Positions 1 to 7,711 of a DNA stretch of 18,443 nucleotides are shown here, piece by piece. The notes under the pieces were generated by a model, which made no database searches, was not told the origin of the DNA, and was given only the letters and a program-made list of their open reading frames with translations. The position numbers were made by a program, and so were the translations under genes. Position 1 is the first letter of the stretch; each line of letters starts with the position of its first letter. Origin of the DNA: an uncultured Porphyromonadaceae bacterium (GTDB taxonomy: Bacteria > Bacteroidota > Bacteroidia > Bacteroidales > Muribaculaceae). The DNA lies in the NCBI GenBank assembly GCA_900540205.1, contig UQER01000039.1:1-18443 (forward strand), read 5' to 3'.

Positions 1-468
1 CTCCCGGACGCACCGCTTTCGCTATATATATATAGATTTTTTACTATTCATTTTGAAGAACTCATATATCAATATTGATTGCGTGACAAAAGCAATGACG
101 CACTGTTTCTATTGTTAAAACCTGAAGATTTTTATAATCCGGTTTTCAGGATACTATAAAATGTATTAAATTTGCAGCGTACACAATATGTGTGCGGACA
201 TATTTTCGAAGCGTTTCGTGCTCTATTCTTTACAGGAAATCGCCAATTTCATATACACGAAGAATAAGCAGTTTGAATCGCTCATGCTTGTCGTATATCC
301 ACATCCCGACGCGGGAATCAGATATCCGATTAGGCGTGGGAGTGGACTGTATATTTCGTGTAAGGCGTTTGGCGATGCCTCCTGTAAAATAGACAAGAAC
401 ATCATCCTGCGCTTTTTTTTGTATTATTAAATGTCATGTTTGGGGATGGATATGACTTTGATAAACCA
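1..468. other. AT-rich stretch without a convincing gene
   Basis: I see no credible coding region here. It holds a (TA)6 run at 23-34, a weak inverted repeat (TGCGT at 80-84 against ACGCA at 98-102), a CCTGAA/TTCAGG pair at 121-126 and 145-150, a promoter-like TAAATTTG at 167-174 and a T8 run at 413-420. An 80-codon open frame at 188-430 has no signal peptide, no recognisable fold and competes with overlapping frames of similar length, so I do not call it. If the promoter is real, the first lipoprotein gene would have a leader of nearly 300 nt. Confidence 0.5.
144..174 (+). promoter_or_regulatory. Candidate Bacteroidota promoter upstream of the first lipoprotein
   Basis: TAAATTTG at 167-174 matches the Bacteroidota -7 element TAnnTTTG exactly. 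Twenty bases upstream lies TTT (144-146) instead of the expected TTG, so the -33 element is imperfect. The predicted start near 180 would give a leader of nearly 290 nt before the ATG at 469. A match to the -7 motif alone is weak evidence in AT-rich DNA. Confidence 0.35.
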
Positions 469-879
469 ATGAAAAAAAACATTTGGCTCACACGAATTCT
501 GACATTTGTGTTTGCTGCAGTAATCCTGACAGCGTGTGGCGACGACCACGATGAAGACGAACCCGTTAACAGTGTAATGGAAAAAATTGCCGGTACATGG
601 CAAGGCACCGTTTTTTATAACGACGGTGATGATGACGGAACAACTATCAGAGTGGAATTGGGTGCGGATGGTTCGTATAAAGATTACATCAACGGTCATC
701 TTGGCGGCAATGGGAAATATGAGTATAACGGTTCTCAGATTGTAGTCCCTTCTGATTGTGCTGTTGCCAACGACTGGGGTACGACCTACACCGTCACAAT
801 TTCCGGAAGTACCATGGTGTGGAAAAACTCGTCGATGAGTTCCTATCACGGTGCCGAGTACCGTTTTACAAAAAAATAA
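469..879 (+). CDS. Surface-type lipoprotein, lipocalin-like, 136 aa
   Basis: Small lipoprotein of unknown ligand. A basic N-terminus (KK at 2-3), a hydrophobic helix at 10-22 and the lipobox L-T-A-C give a lipidated Cys23. The following residues GDDHDEDE are strongly acidic, resembling the Bacteroidota lipoprotein export signal that sends lipoproteins to the outer face of the outer membrane. The mature part opens with a GTW motif (42-44) and alternating beta-strand residues (RVELGADGSY at 61-70), as in the small lipocalin-like or DUF-type beta-barrel lipoproteins common in Bacteroidales. The frame is open from 436, but the ATG at 469 puts the signal peptide at the N-terminus. The gene is more AT-rich than the housekeeping genes downstream. 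Cargo and role are unknown; recognition is by fold pattern only. Confidence 0.75.
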   Translation: MKKNIWLTRILTFVFAAVILTACGDDHDEDEPVNSVMEKIAGTWQGTVFYNDGDDDGTTIRVELGADGSYKDYINGHLGGNGKYEYNGSQIVVPSDCAVANDWGTTYTVTISGSTMVWKNSSMSSYHGAEYRFTKK

Positions 880-903
880 TTATTAATTTACCACTACTCA
901 AAG

Positions 904-937
904 TCCCGGCATCGACCGCACGTGATGTCGGGATTTT
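904..937 (+). terminator. Intrinsic terminator-like hairpin between the lipoprotein genes
   Basis: TCCCGGCATC (904-913) pairs with GATGTCGGGA (924-933) as a 10-bp stem with one G-U pair and a 10-nt loop, followed by TTTT (934-937). It sits 24 bp after the first lipoprotein stop and 23 bp before the next start. I see no clear promoter between it and the second gene, so it may act as a partial terminator that lowers expression of the second gene. Confidence 0.65.
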
Positions 938-960
938 GCTTACTTAATTATCACACAGCG

Positions 961-2046
961 ATGAAATCAAGCTACATATTAATTGTCCTTTCATTGTTAT
1001 TGTGCTTTTCATGTAAAGATAACGATGAGTCTGCATCAGGATATGACATAGTAGGGACATGGTATGGAGAGTATAAATATTATAACCCGGCTGCCGGGTA
1101 TAAAACTCAATTCCTGACAATTACCTTTAATCCAGACGGAACAGGCGAATTGGATTATGAAGCTCCGACATCTTTTTCCAAAGCGTTGTTCCGATATGAA
1201 GTATCGGATGAAGTAGTGCGGTGCAATGGGGCATATGCCACGTCTTTTGGCGATGGAGATTATGATGAGAATTTCAGTCTTAATCTCCATATATCAGCAG
1301 ACCGTCTGATTCCTGAGGGAAAATTCAATATGTTTGTCCTTTCGCGTTCAGGGGCATCTGATTCTGCAGGCAATGGAAATAATCCGGATTATTCGAAATC
1401 ACTTTTAAATACGTGGATTAGTGACGATGGGAAAAATATACTAAATATTACTTCCGATAGAGTTGAAACCTATGTTGTAAATACGAGAAATGAGTATGTC
1501 TACTATGGTCTTCATGATTATTCGGATTATTATAACCGTGAAGACCGGACGATAGTTTTTGAGTGTACGACATGGTTTATCAAGGAGTGTAACGAAAGTA
1601 GATTGGTGCTTAACGCCAACGGTTATACTTATAATTATACGGCCGGTCGTTCAAGTGATATTCCGCTCAAACCGGATTTACAGGAATATCTGCCTTCCGT
1701 GGTAAGGATAGAAAGCCTGACCGGAAAGTATTCGTTGTATTTTGGTCATGGTAACAAAGTAACGTATTTTGAGAATTCAGATGTAGAGGTAAACACCAAA
1801 TATTCCGGGAGAATTAAACCTACACTTATTGCGGTCGGGGAGTGGGAAGCCGGGTTCCGGGATGGTGAAATCATCTGTTACTTTGCCTCTGTAAGCTGGC
1901 AGGGTGATGAATATGACGAGAACAAAAATTTGTTCCCGGGTTGGGAATGTAACAAGCCGTGTATCAAATACATTACCATCAAGGCTATTACCCCGTTACA
2001 GTTCAACGTTACATTGCCTAACGGAGGCACTTACCTGATGAAGTAA
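961..2046 (+). CDS. Surface-type lipoprotein with lipocalin-like domains, 361 aa
   Basis: Hypothetical lipoprotein. The signal peptide MKSSYILIVLSLLLCFSC leads to a probable lipidated Cys18; the lipobox (C-F-S-C, with L at -4) is looser than consensus, as is common in Bacteroidota. KDNDE follows at once and fits an outer-surface export signal. The mature protein begins with a lipocalin-like strand pattern (GTWYGEYKY at 32-40, LTITFNPDGTG at 52-62) and has a second similar start near 149-165 (LNTWISDDGKNILNITS), suggesting two tandem beta-domains, with a third beta-rich segment from about 250. The frame is open back to 922, but that part overlaps the terminator hairpin and would bury the signal peptide, so the ATG at 961 is chosen. 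AT-rich codon use resembles its upstream neighbour. Ligand and function are unknown. Confidence 0.75.
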   Translation: MKSSYILIVLSLLLCFSCKDNDESASGYDIVGTWYGEYKYYNPAAGYKTQFLTITFNPDGTGELDYEAPTSFSKALFRYEVSDEVVRCNGAYATSFGDGDYDENFSLNLHISADRLIPEGKFNMFVLSRSGASDSAGNGNNPDYSKSLLNTWISDDGKNILNITSDRVETYVVNTRNEYVYYGLHDYSDYYNREDRTIVFECTTWFIKECNESRLVLNANGYTYNYTAGRSSDIPLKPDLQEYLPSVVRIESLTGKYSLYFGHGNKVTYFENSDVEVNTKYSGRIKPTLIAVGEWEAGFRDGEIICYFASVSWQGDEYDENKNLFPGWECNKPCIKYITIKAITPLQFNVTLPNGGTYLMK

Positions 2047-2115
2047 AGGCTATGGCATATGAGCCAACACGCATGAATGCATGTTTAAGCATCTGGCGTT
2101 AGATTGATTGCTTGT

Positions 2116-2162
2116 GGCAGCTATATATGGCGGGATTTGAGCGTCCGCTATACGCAGCTGCC
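2116..2162. repeat. 18-bp imperfect inverted repeat, possible terminator
   Basis: The arms are 2116-2133 and 2145-2162, with an 11-nt loop. The outer seven bases (GGCAGCT/AGCTGCC) and the inner GCGG/CCGC pair perfectly; in between are two mismatches and two G-U pairs. It lies 70 bp after the lipoprotein stop. There is no clean T-run on either strand (ATTTACTTTG follows on the + strand), so it could be a weak terminator or a transcript-stabilising hairpin. Confidence 0.5.
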
Positions 2163-2179
2163 ATTTACTTTGTGTTAAC

Positions 2180-2211
2180 TTTTGCAGTCCTGAGGTCTGC
2201 ATGTAAATCTG
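2180..2211 (+). promoter_or_regulatory. Candidate distal promoter of the type IX cargo cluster
   Basis: TTTTG at 2180-2184, then 19 bp, then TAAATCTG at 2204-2211, one base away from the TAnnTTTG consensus. It lies just downstream of the inverted repeat and would start transcription near 2217, about 120 nt before the chosen start codon. Confidence 0.4.
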
Positions 2212-2242
2212 ATAATATGGGGGCAATGCTATGCTGGGGGAG

Positions 2243-2273
2243 TTGGCGGAGTGGGGATAATTTTGTAAATTTG
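2243..2273 (+). promoter_or_regulatory. Candidate proximal promoter of the type IX cargo cluster
   Basis: TTG at 2243-2245, 20 bp, then a perfect -7 element TAAATTTG at 2266-2273. A second exact match, TAATTTTG, lies directly before it at 2258-2265. The predicted start near 2279 is 60 nt before the chosen ATG at 2340. Confidence 0.6.
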
Positions 2274-2339
2274 TGGATTGGCGCCGACGTTTCGGCAGAA
2301 TGAATGCTCGTCGGTCTGACCGCAATGAATCAGGAGATA

Positions 2340-3725
2340 ATGAGAACAATGCAGAACAAGCTAAACAAATTGATGATATATTGCCGTCGGCTCTGTGCAC
2401 TGGCATGCCTGCTTGCTTTTGGGCGGGTGGCTGCTGCCGATCTGACCTTCGAGGGGGTGGACGCGGCGCGTGCGCCCATAGCTGTAGATGTGGCGGCCTC
2501 CACCGGGCTTGAAAAGGTGTATGTGGTGAGCTATGCCGGCTCGGCCACGGCGGTGTTCACTCCGGATGTTCCTTCACAAGTTGCCGAAGTGCGCTGGCAG
2601 CGGTTCAGCAATCTTGGAGGCGGATTTGCAGAGGACATGGTGTCGTTCGTTCAGGACGGCAAATCGAAAATCACGATGAATTCCGCCGACATGGGTTATA
2701 TCGTCAGTGCCGGAGGCCGTAACTATTGTTTCTGGGTGGTGAATTATATGAATCATCCATGCTCTATGCAGAGTCTTGACGTTGTGCCCGGCCAGCAGGA
2801 GTGCGACCGCACCGCCCTGCAGTTCGGAGGCACCGCCGACCGCATCCAGTTTTTCTCGGTGAACGGTGTGGGGCAGACCTTGTCGCGTGAGCTTCATCTG
2901 ACATATAACACACTGGTGTTCGACCAGGAGTCATTTTCCTACGTCCCCTCCGTGGCCGACAACGTGCTTGAATACGCATCGGATGTGATACGCACCGAGG
3001 CGCCGCTGTGCGACACGGGATTCACCCTGTCGGGCGACCGTTTTCTCACCCAGTGGGGCGAGGGCGTGCAGATTGAATCACCCTCGTTTACAGCCACGGC
3101 TGTGGGGGTGGTCACATCGGCTCAACCCGCCGGACGTGACATTGACAACGAGCAGAAGGACAACACCTCGGCATTGGGAGGTTCCGGCCCGGTGGAGGTG
3201 ACTTTCACCGCAGCCACATCCGATGCCGTGGTCTACCGCGAATGGCAGTTCGCGCGCGACCGCGAGTTTGACCTCATCGACCTCCGCATACAGGAGAATG
3301 AGGTGACGCATGTGTTCAGCGACTACGGCACCACCTACGTGCGCTTCGTCGCCGGAAACAACGACAATTCGTGCGACTACACGGGCGAGACCTATGAAGT
3401 GTATGTGGGTGAATCGCACCTCGATTGCCCCAATGCATTTTCGCCCGGAGCGAGTGAGGGCGTGAACGACGAGTGGAAGGTCTCGTATAAGTCAATCATC
3501 GATTTCGATTGCCATATTTTCAACCGCTGGGGGCTTGAAATGGCGCATCTTACGCATCCGGCGCAAGGTTGGGACGGTCGCTATAAGGGAAAACTGGTGC
3601 CTTCAGGTGTTTATTATTATGTGATTACCGCCACCGGCACCGACGGGCAGGAATACAAGCTCGCCGGCGACATCAACATCCTGAATTACAAAAACAATAA
3701 CACCACCATCCAGCCTCAGCAATGA
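2340..3725 (+). CDS. Secreted protein with C-terminal type IX (type B) sorting domain, 461 aa
   Basis: A predicted type IX secretion cargo. The N-terminus has basic residues (RR) and a hydrophobic core LCALACLLAF ending in VAAA, a signal peptide for export to the periplasm. The central region (about 35-355) is beta-rich with Ig-like strands and scattered cysteines and has no enzyme motif I recognise. The last 100 residues fit the gliding-motility-associated C-terminal domain: NAFSPG, then EGVNDEW, IFNRWG, WDGRYKGKLVPSGVYYYVI and a final beta strand. In this family the domain is the signal recognised by the type IX machinery, leading to surface attachment or release. In-frame ATGs lie at 2304, 2325, 2340, 2349 and 2373; 2340 or 2349 gives a normal signal peptide, with AGGAG at 2332-2336. 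The stop overlaps the next start as ATGA. Confidence 0.85.
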   Translation: MRTMQNKLNKLMIYCRRLCALACLLAFGRVAAADLTFEGVDAARAPIAVDVAASTGLEKVYVVSYAGSATAVFTPDVPSQVAEVRWQRFSNLGGGFAEDMVSFVQDGKSKITMNSADMGYIVSAGGRNYCFWVVNYMNHPCSMQSLDVVPGQQECDRTALQFGGTADRIQFFSVNGVGQTLSRELHLTYNTLVFDQESFSYVPSVADNVLEYASDVIRTEAPLCDTGFTLSGDRFLTQWGEGVQIESPSFTATAVGVVTSAQPAGRDIDNEQKDNTSALGGSGPVEVTFTAATSDAVVYREWQFARDREFDLIDLRIQENEVTHVFSDYGTTYVRFVAGNNDNSCDYTGETYEVYVGESHLDCPNAFSPGASEGVNDEWKVSYKSIIDFDCHIFNRWGLEMAHLTHPAQGWDGRYKGKLVPSGVYYYVITATGTDGQEYKLAGDINILNYKNNNTTIQPQQ

Positions 3726-4765
3726 AACAGACACTCGCAGCGTTCGCGCTTCTCCTTATGGCCATTTTACCTGCAGAGGCCAAAAAACACACTCCACAAC
3801 CGGCGAAACCCGCCCATCTGAGTTCAACCTCACGAGACCAGGCGGCCTCCCGCACCCTTCCGTCGCCCGAGGGGCCGGCCTATACCGTGACGCATGCCAC
3901 ATGGTTTCAGCCTGTGGTCAGTCCGCCCGTGCCCGAATCAATCCGGTTTGCCGGCAAGACCCAGAGTTTCGACCGCACCGATATGTACGAACGTCTGGAT
4001 CGCGAGCTGACACAGATGTGCTACAGCCACTCCTCCACGCTGCTCATGCTCAAGCGTGCCAACCGCGTTTTCCCCATCATCGCGCCGATTCTCAAACGCA
4101 ACGGCGTGCCGGAGGATCTGGTGTATCTCGCCGCCATCGAGTCAACGCTGAATCCGCGTGCGGTGTCTGCCGCAAAGGCCGCCGGCATATGGCAGTTCAT
4201 GCCGTCCACGGCCAAGCAGTACGGGCTTGAGGTAAGCGACTACGTCGACGAACGTTACAATCTGGAGAAAGCCACTGCAGCGGCAGCCCGCTATCTGAAA
4301 GCGGCCTATGCCAAATATGGCAACTGGGAATCGGCCATGGCTTCGTACAACGGCGGCCAGGGACGCATTTCCGGCGAACTGACCGACCAGCTCGCGCAGT
4401 CGGCTTTCGACCTCTATCTGGTGGAGGAAACCACCCGCTATCCCTACCGCGTATATGCCGCCAAGGCCATCATGGAGGATCCCGTAAAATATGGTTTCAA
4501 CCTGCTTGCCGACCAGTTTTACCGCCCTTACGTCTGTACTGAGGTGGAAGTGACCTCGACTATCGACAATCTCCCCCAGTGGGCAAAGGACCATGGCACA
4601 ACCTACGCCATGCTCCGCGAGCTTAACCCGTGGCTGCGCGCAAAGTCGTTGCCCGTGAGCGGCGGCAAATCATATACAATTCTCGTGCCCAAAAATGGCA
4701 GCATGTCTAAATCAGCGAAAAAACTCCGAAAGAACGATCTATATAACCCCGACTGGGTGCGCTGA
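3722..4765 (+). CDS. MltD-like lytic murein transglycosylase, 347 aa
   Basis: Cleaves the MurNAc-GlcNAc bond of peptidoglycan, leaving anhydromuropeptides. A signal peptide (MKQTLAAFALLLMAILPAEA) directs it to the periplasm. After a proline-rich linker, the GH23/SLT catalytic domain spans about 100-215: the catalytic glutamate is E140 in LAAIESTLNP, followed by AAGIWQFMPSTAKQYGL (153-169) and the MASYNGG motif near 206-212. The C-terminal part (about 260-335, with LNPWLRAKSLPVSGGKSYTILVP) resembles the LysM-like tail of Bacteroidales MltD proteins rather than a clear LysM. I see no lipobox, so it is probably soluble or loosely wall-bound. Its start overlaps the previous stop by 4 bp, indicating translational coupling to the type IX cargo; uvrA follows after 51 bp. 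Confidence 0.9.
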   Translation: MKQTLAAFALLLMAILPAEAKKHTPQPAKPAHLSSTSRDQAASRTLPSPEGPAYTVTHATWFQPVVSPPVPESIRFAGKTQSFDRTDMYERLDRELTQMCYSHSSTLLMLKRANRVFPIIAPILKRNGVPEDLVYLAAIESTLNPRAVSAAKAAGIWQFMPSTAKQYGLEVSDYVDERYNLEKATAAAARYLKAAYAKYGNWESAMASYNGGQGRISGELTDQLAQSAFDLYLVEETTRYPYRVYAAKAIMEDPVKYGFNLLADQFYRPYVCTEVEVTSTIDNLPQWAKDHGTTYAMLRELNPWLRAKSLPVSGGKSYTILVPKNGSMSKSAKKLRKNDLYNPDWVR

Positions 4766-4816
4766 TGCCCGGTAAGGCAAACAAATATTTCCACAAGGAA
4801 GGTTCCAGTAAGGTAG

Positions 4817-7711
4817 ATGAGTAATAATCCGATAAAATCAGATACAGAAACGTCGCCCCGTCCGCGGCTCGAAGTGGTAGGGGCGAGGGTGCACAATCTA
4901 AAGAACATTGACGTGAGCATCCCGCACGGCTCTCTGACGGTTATCACCGGCCTGAGCGGCAGCGGCAAATCATCGCTTGCGTTCGACACCATATATGCCG
5001 AAGGTCAGCGGCGCTACATAGAGACATTCTCCTCATATGCGCGCAATATGCTCGGTTCGCTTGAACGGCCCGACGTCGACAAAATCACCGGCCTTTCCCC
5101 CGTGATTGCCATAGAGCAGAAAACCATCAACCGCAACCCCCGAAGCACCATAGGCACCACCACCGAGGTTTACGATTTTCTGCGACTGCTATACGCCCGC
5201 ATCGGCCAGGCGCGCAGCTACCTCTCCGGCGAGCCGATGGTGAAATTCACCGAGGAGAAAATCGTGTCGATGATTCTCGACCGCTATGCAGGCCATAAGG
5301 TATATTTGCTCGCGCCGCTGGTGCACAACCGCAAGGGGCACTACAAGGACCTTTTCGAGCAGTTGCAGAAAAAAGGCTACCTCAACGTGCGCGTAGACGG
5401 CGAGATGCGCGAGATAACCTACGGCATGAAGCTCGACCGCTACAAGAACCACTCGATCGAGCTTGTGGTGGACAAACTGAAAGTGAACCCCAAGGACCTG
5501 CAGCGCCTGCGCGAATCCGTGGCATCCGCCATGCGTCAGGGCGGCAAGCAGATGATGGTCTACGACCTTGACGACAGCCAGACGGCGCATTTCAGTCAGG
5601 AACTCATGGACCCCACCACGGGGCTGAGCTACCGCGAGCCTGCACCGCACAACTTCTCGTTCAACTCGCCCCTGGGGGCGTGTCCGCGCTGCAAGGGGCT
5701 TGGTGTGGTCAACATCATCGATGTGGCTAAGATTATACCCGACACAAAAAAATCCATTTACGACGGCGCGATAGTACCGCTGGGCAAATATAAGAACGCC
5801 ATGATTTTCTGGCAGATTGCAGCCATTTGCGAAAAATACGGTTGCGATCTGAAAACGCCCGTGTCGCAGCTCCCCGAGGAGGCACTCAACGACATTCTCA
5901 ACGGCACCACCGACCGCCTGCAGGTGAAATCGGAAACACACTCCATCTCGAATTATTTCATGTCGTACGAAGGACTGGTGAAGTACATCGAGATGCAGCA
6001 GACCGACGATGCCTCGGCCGAGGCGCAGCGATGGAGCGAGAAATTCTATTCGCGCTCCGTGTGTCCCGAATGCCATGGCGACAGGCTCAACCGCGAGGCA
6101 TTGCACTTTTTTGTGGACGGAAAAAATATCGCCGAACTGTCGCGCCTCGACATCTCAGACCTGTGGGAGTGGAGCAAGACCGTGGAGACACGTCTCGACA
6201 ACCGCTCACGAGCCATAGGGAGCGAGATTCTGAAAGAAATCCGTTCGCGCCTGGCGTTTCTGGTGGATGTGGGGCTTGGCTATCTTGCCCTTAACCGCAA
6301 TTCCGCCACTCTGTCGGGCGGAGAGAGCCAGCGCATACGTCTGGCCACGCAGCTCGGCTCCGAGCTTGTAAACGTGCTTTATATCCTTGACGAGCCGAGT
6401 ATCGGCCTCCATCAGAGCGACAACCGCCGCCTTATCACCTCGTTGCAGCGTCTGCGCGACGCGCGCAACTCCATCATAGTGGTTGAGCATGACAAGGACA
6501 TGATGCTTGAGGCGGATTATGTGGTCGACATCGGCCCCAAGGCCGGCCGCAAGGGTGGGAAAGTGGTGTTTGAAGGCACTCCGGCCGAGATGCTGCGCAC
6601 CGACACTCTCACTGCAGGTTATCTCAACGGCACGTTGCGTATCGATGTTCCGCAGGTGCGCCGTCCCGGCAACGGAAAGTGGCTTGAACTTTCCGGTTGC
6701 ACCGGCCACAACCTGCAGGAGGTGGATTTCCGTCTCCCGTTGGGCACGTTCACCTGTGTGTGCGGAGTGTCGGGCAGCGGCAAGTCCTCGCTTGTCAACG
6801 GCACTCTCCAGCCGCTGTTGTCGCAGAAGTTCTATCATTCGCTTGAGGAGCCTCTCCCTTACAAGGAAGTGACGGGAGTGGAGCATATCGACAAGATTGT
6901 GACCGTGGACCAATCGCCGCTCGGGCGCTCGCCGCGCTCCAATCCTGCCACCTATACGGGTGTGTTCTCCGATATACGGTCGCTTTTCGTCGGTCTGCCC
7001 GAGGCGCGCATACGAGGCTACAAGCCCGGACGCTTTTCATTCAATGTGGCCGGAGGCCGCTGTGAGGTGTGCAAGGGGAACGGATATAAGACTATCGAGA
7101 TGAATTTCCTCCCCGATGTGCTCGTGCCGTGTGAGGCGTGTGGTGGAAAGCGCTACAATCGTGAGACGCTTGAAGTGCGTTTCAAGGGGAAATCCATAGC
7201 CGACGTGCTCGATATGACTATAAATCAGGCAGTGGAGTTCTTCGAGCATCAGCCTAAAATTCTCAAGAAACTGAAGATAATGCAGGAAATCGGGCTTGGA
7301 TACATCAAGCTCGGGCAGCCGTCGTCCACGCTGTCGGGTGGCGAGAACCAGCGCGTGAAGCTGGCCACCGAACTGGCCAAACGCGACACCGGCAAAACCC
7401 TTTTCGTGCTTGACGAACCCACCACCGGACTGCATTTCGAGGACATCAAAGTGCTGCTGGCCGTGTTGAACCGTCTGGTGGATAAAGGGAACACCGTTCT
7501 TGTCATAGAGCATAACCTCGATGTGGTGAAATGTGCCGACTATGTGGTCGACATGGGGCCAGCCGGCGGGAAAAACGGCGGCCGCATCATAGCGCAGGGC
7601 ACTCCCGAAGAGGTGGCTTCCACCACATCGCCCACAGCTCCGTTCCTTGCCGCCGAACTTTCTGCTTTCACTTCTGCCAGAAAGAGGGGAGGAACAGAAC
7701 GAGGACGGTGA
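4817..7711 (+). CDS. uvrA: Excinuclease ABC subunit A, 964 aa
   Basis: The DNA-damage recognition ATPase of nucleotide excision repair; it loads UvrB at lesions. Both ABC modules are complete: Walker A GLSGSGKSS at 45-53 with signature LSGGESQR at 499-506 and Walker B YILDEPS at 522-528; second Walker A GVSGSGKSS at 650-658 with LSGGENQR and VLDEPTTGL near the C-terminus. The UvrB-binding region is present (about 135-250), which separates it from UvrA2-type paralogues. Cysteine pairs C289/C292, C416/C419, C749/C752 and C772/C775 form the zinc modules. Length fits the family (E. coli 940). AAGG lies a few bases before the ATG. The last 44 bp overlap trkH on the opposite strand, and I see no terminator after the stop. 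Regulation is not evident; the gene may be read from the upstream cluster promoter. Confidence 0.98.
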   Translation: MSNNPIKSDTETSPRPRLEVVGARVHNLKNIDVSIPHGSLTVITGLSGSGKSSLAFDTIYAEGQRRYIETFSSYARNMLGSLERPDVDKITGLSPVIAIEQKTINRNPRSTIGTTTEVYDFLRLLYARIGQARSYLSGEPMVKFTEEKIVSMILDRYAGHKVYLLAPLVHNRKGHYKDLFEQLQKKGYLNVRVDGEMREITYGMKLDRYKNHSIELVVDKLKVNPKDLQRLRESVASAMRQGGKQMMVYDLDDSQTAHFSQELMDPTTGLSYREPAPHNFSFNSPLGACPRCKGLGVVNIIDVAKIIPDTKKSIYDGAIVPLGKYKNAMIFWQIAAICEKYGCDLKTPVSQLPEEALNDILNGTTDRLQVKSETHSISNYFMSYEGLVKYIEMQQTDDASAEAQRWSEKFYSRSVCPECHGDRLNREALHFFVDGKNIAELSRLDISDLWEWSKTVETRLDNRSRAIGSEILKEIRSRLAFLVDVGLGYLALNRNSATLSGGESQRIRLATQLGSELVNVLYILDEPSIGLHQSDNRRLITSLQRLRDARNSIIVVEHDKDMMLEADYVVDIGPKAGRKGGKVVFEGTPAEMLRTDTLTAGYLNGTLRIDVPQVRRPGNGKWLELSGCTGHNLQEVDFRLPLGTFTCVCGVSGSGKSSLVNGTLQPLLSQKFYHSLEEPLPYKEVTGVEHIDKIVTVDQSPLGRSPRSNPATYTGVFSDIRSLFVGLPEARIRGYKPGRFSFNVAGGRCEVCKGNGYKTIEMNFLPDVLVPCEACGGKRYNRETLEVRFKGKSIADVLDMTINQAVEFFEHQPKILKKLKIMQEIGLGYIKLGQPSSTLSGGENQRVKLATELAKRDTGKTLFVLDEPTTGLHFEDIKVLLAVLNRLVDKGNTVLVIEHNLDVVKCADYVVDMGPAGGKNGGRIIAQGTPEEVASTTSPTAPFLAAELSAFTSARKRGGTERGR

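Noticed and set aside
23..34. (TA)6 run
   Set aside because: Short simple repeat in AT-rich DNA; no sign of phase variation of a nearby gene.
188..430. 80-codon open frame in the left AT-rich region
   Set aside because: Other frames on both strands are equally open, composition is not gene-like and no family is recognised; kept only as a possibility in the region note.
2304..2339. Upstream start of the type IX cargo gene at 2304
   Set aside because: It would add 12 residues ahead of the basic part of the signal peptide; the later ATGs give a normal signal peptide.
5201..5240. UvrA lacks a cysteine motif after residue 130 where E. coli has CPDH
   Set aside because: As far as I recall, Bacteroidota UvrA proteins normally carry a sequence such as SYLSGE here, so this is a lineage trait and not damage.
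5189..6106. 305-codon open frame antisense to uvrA
   Set aside because: Low-complexity His/Val/Leu-rich translation with no domain; typical shadow of a GC-rich gene.
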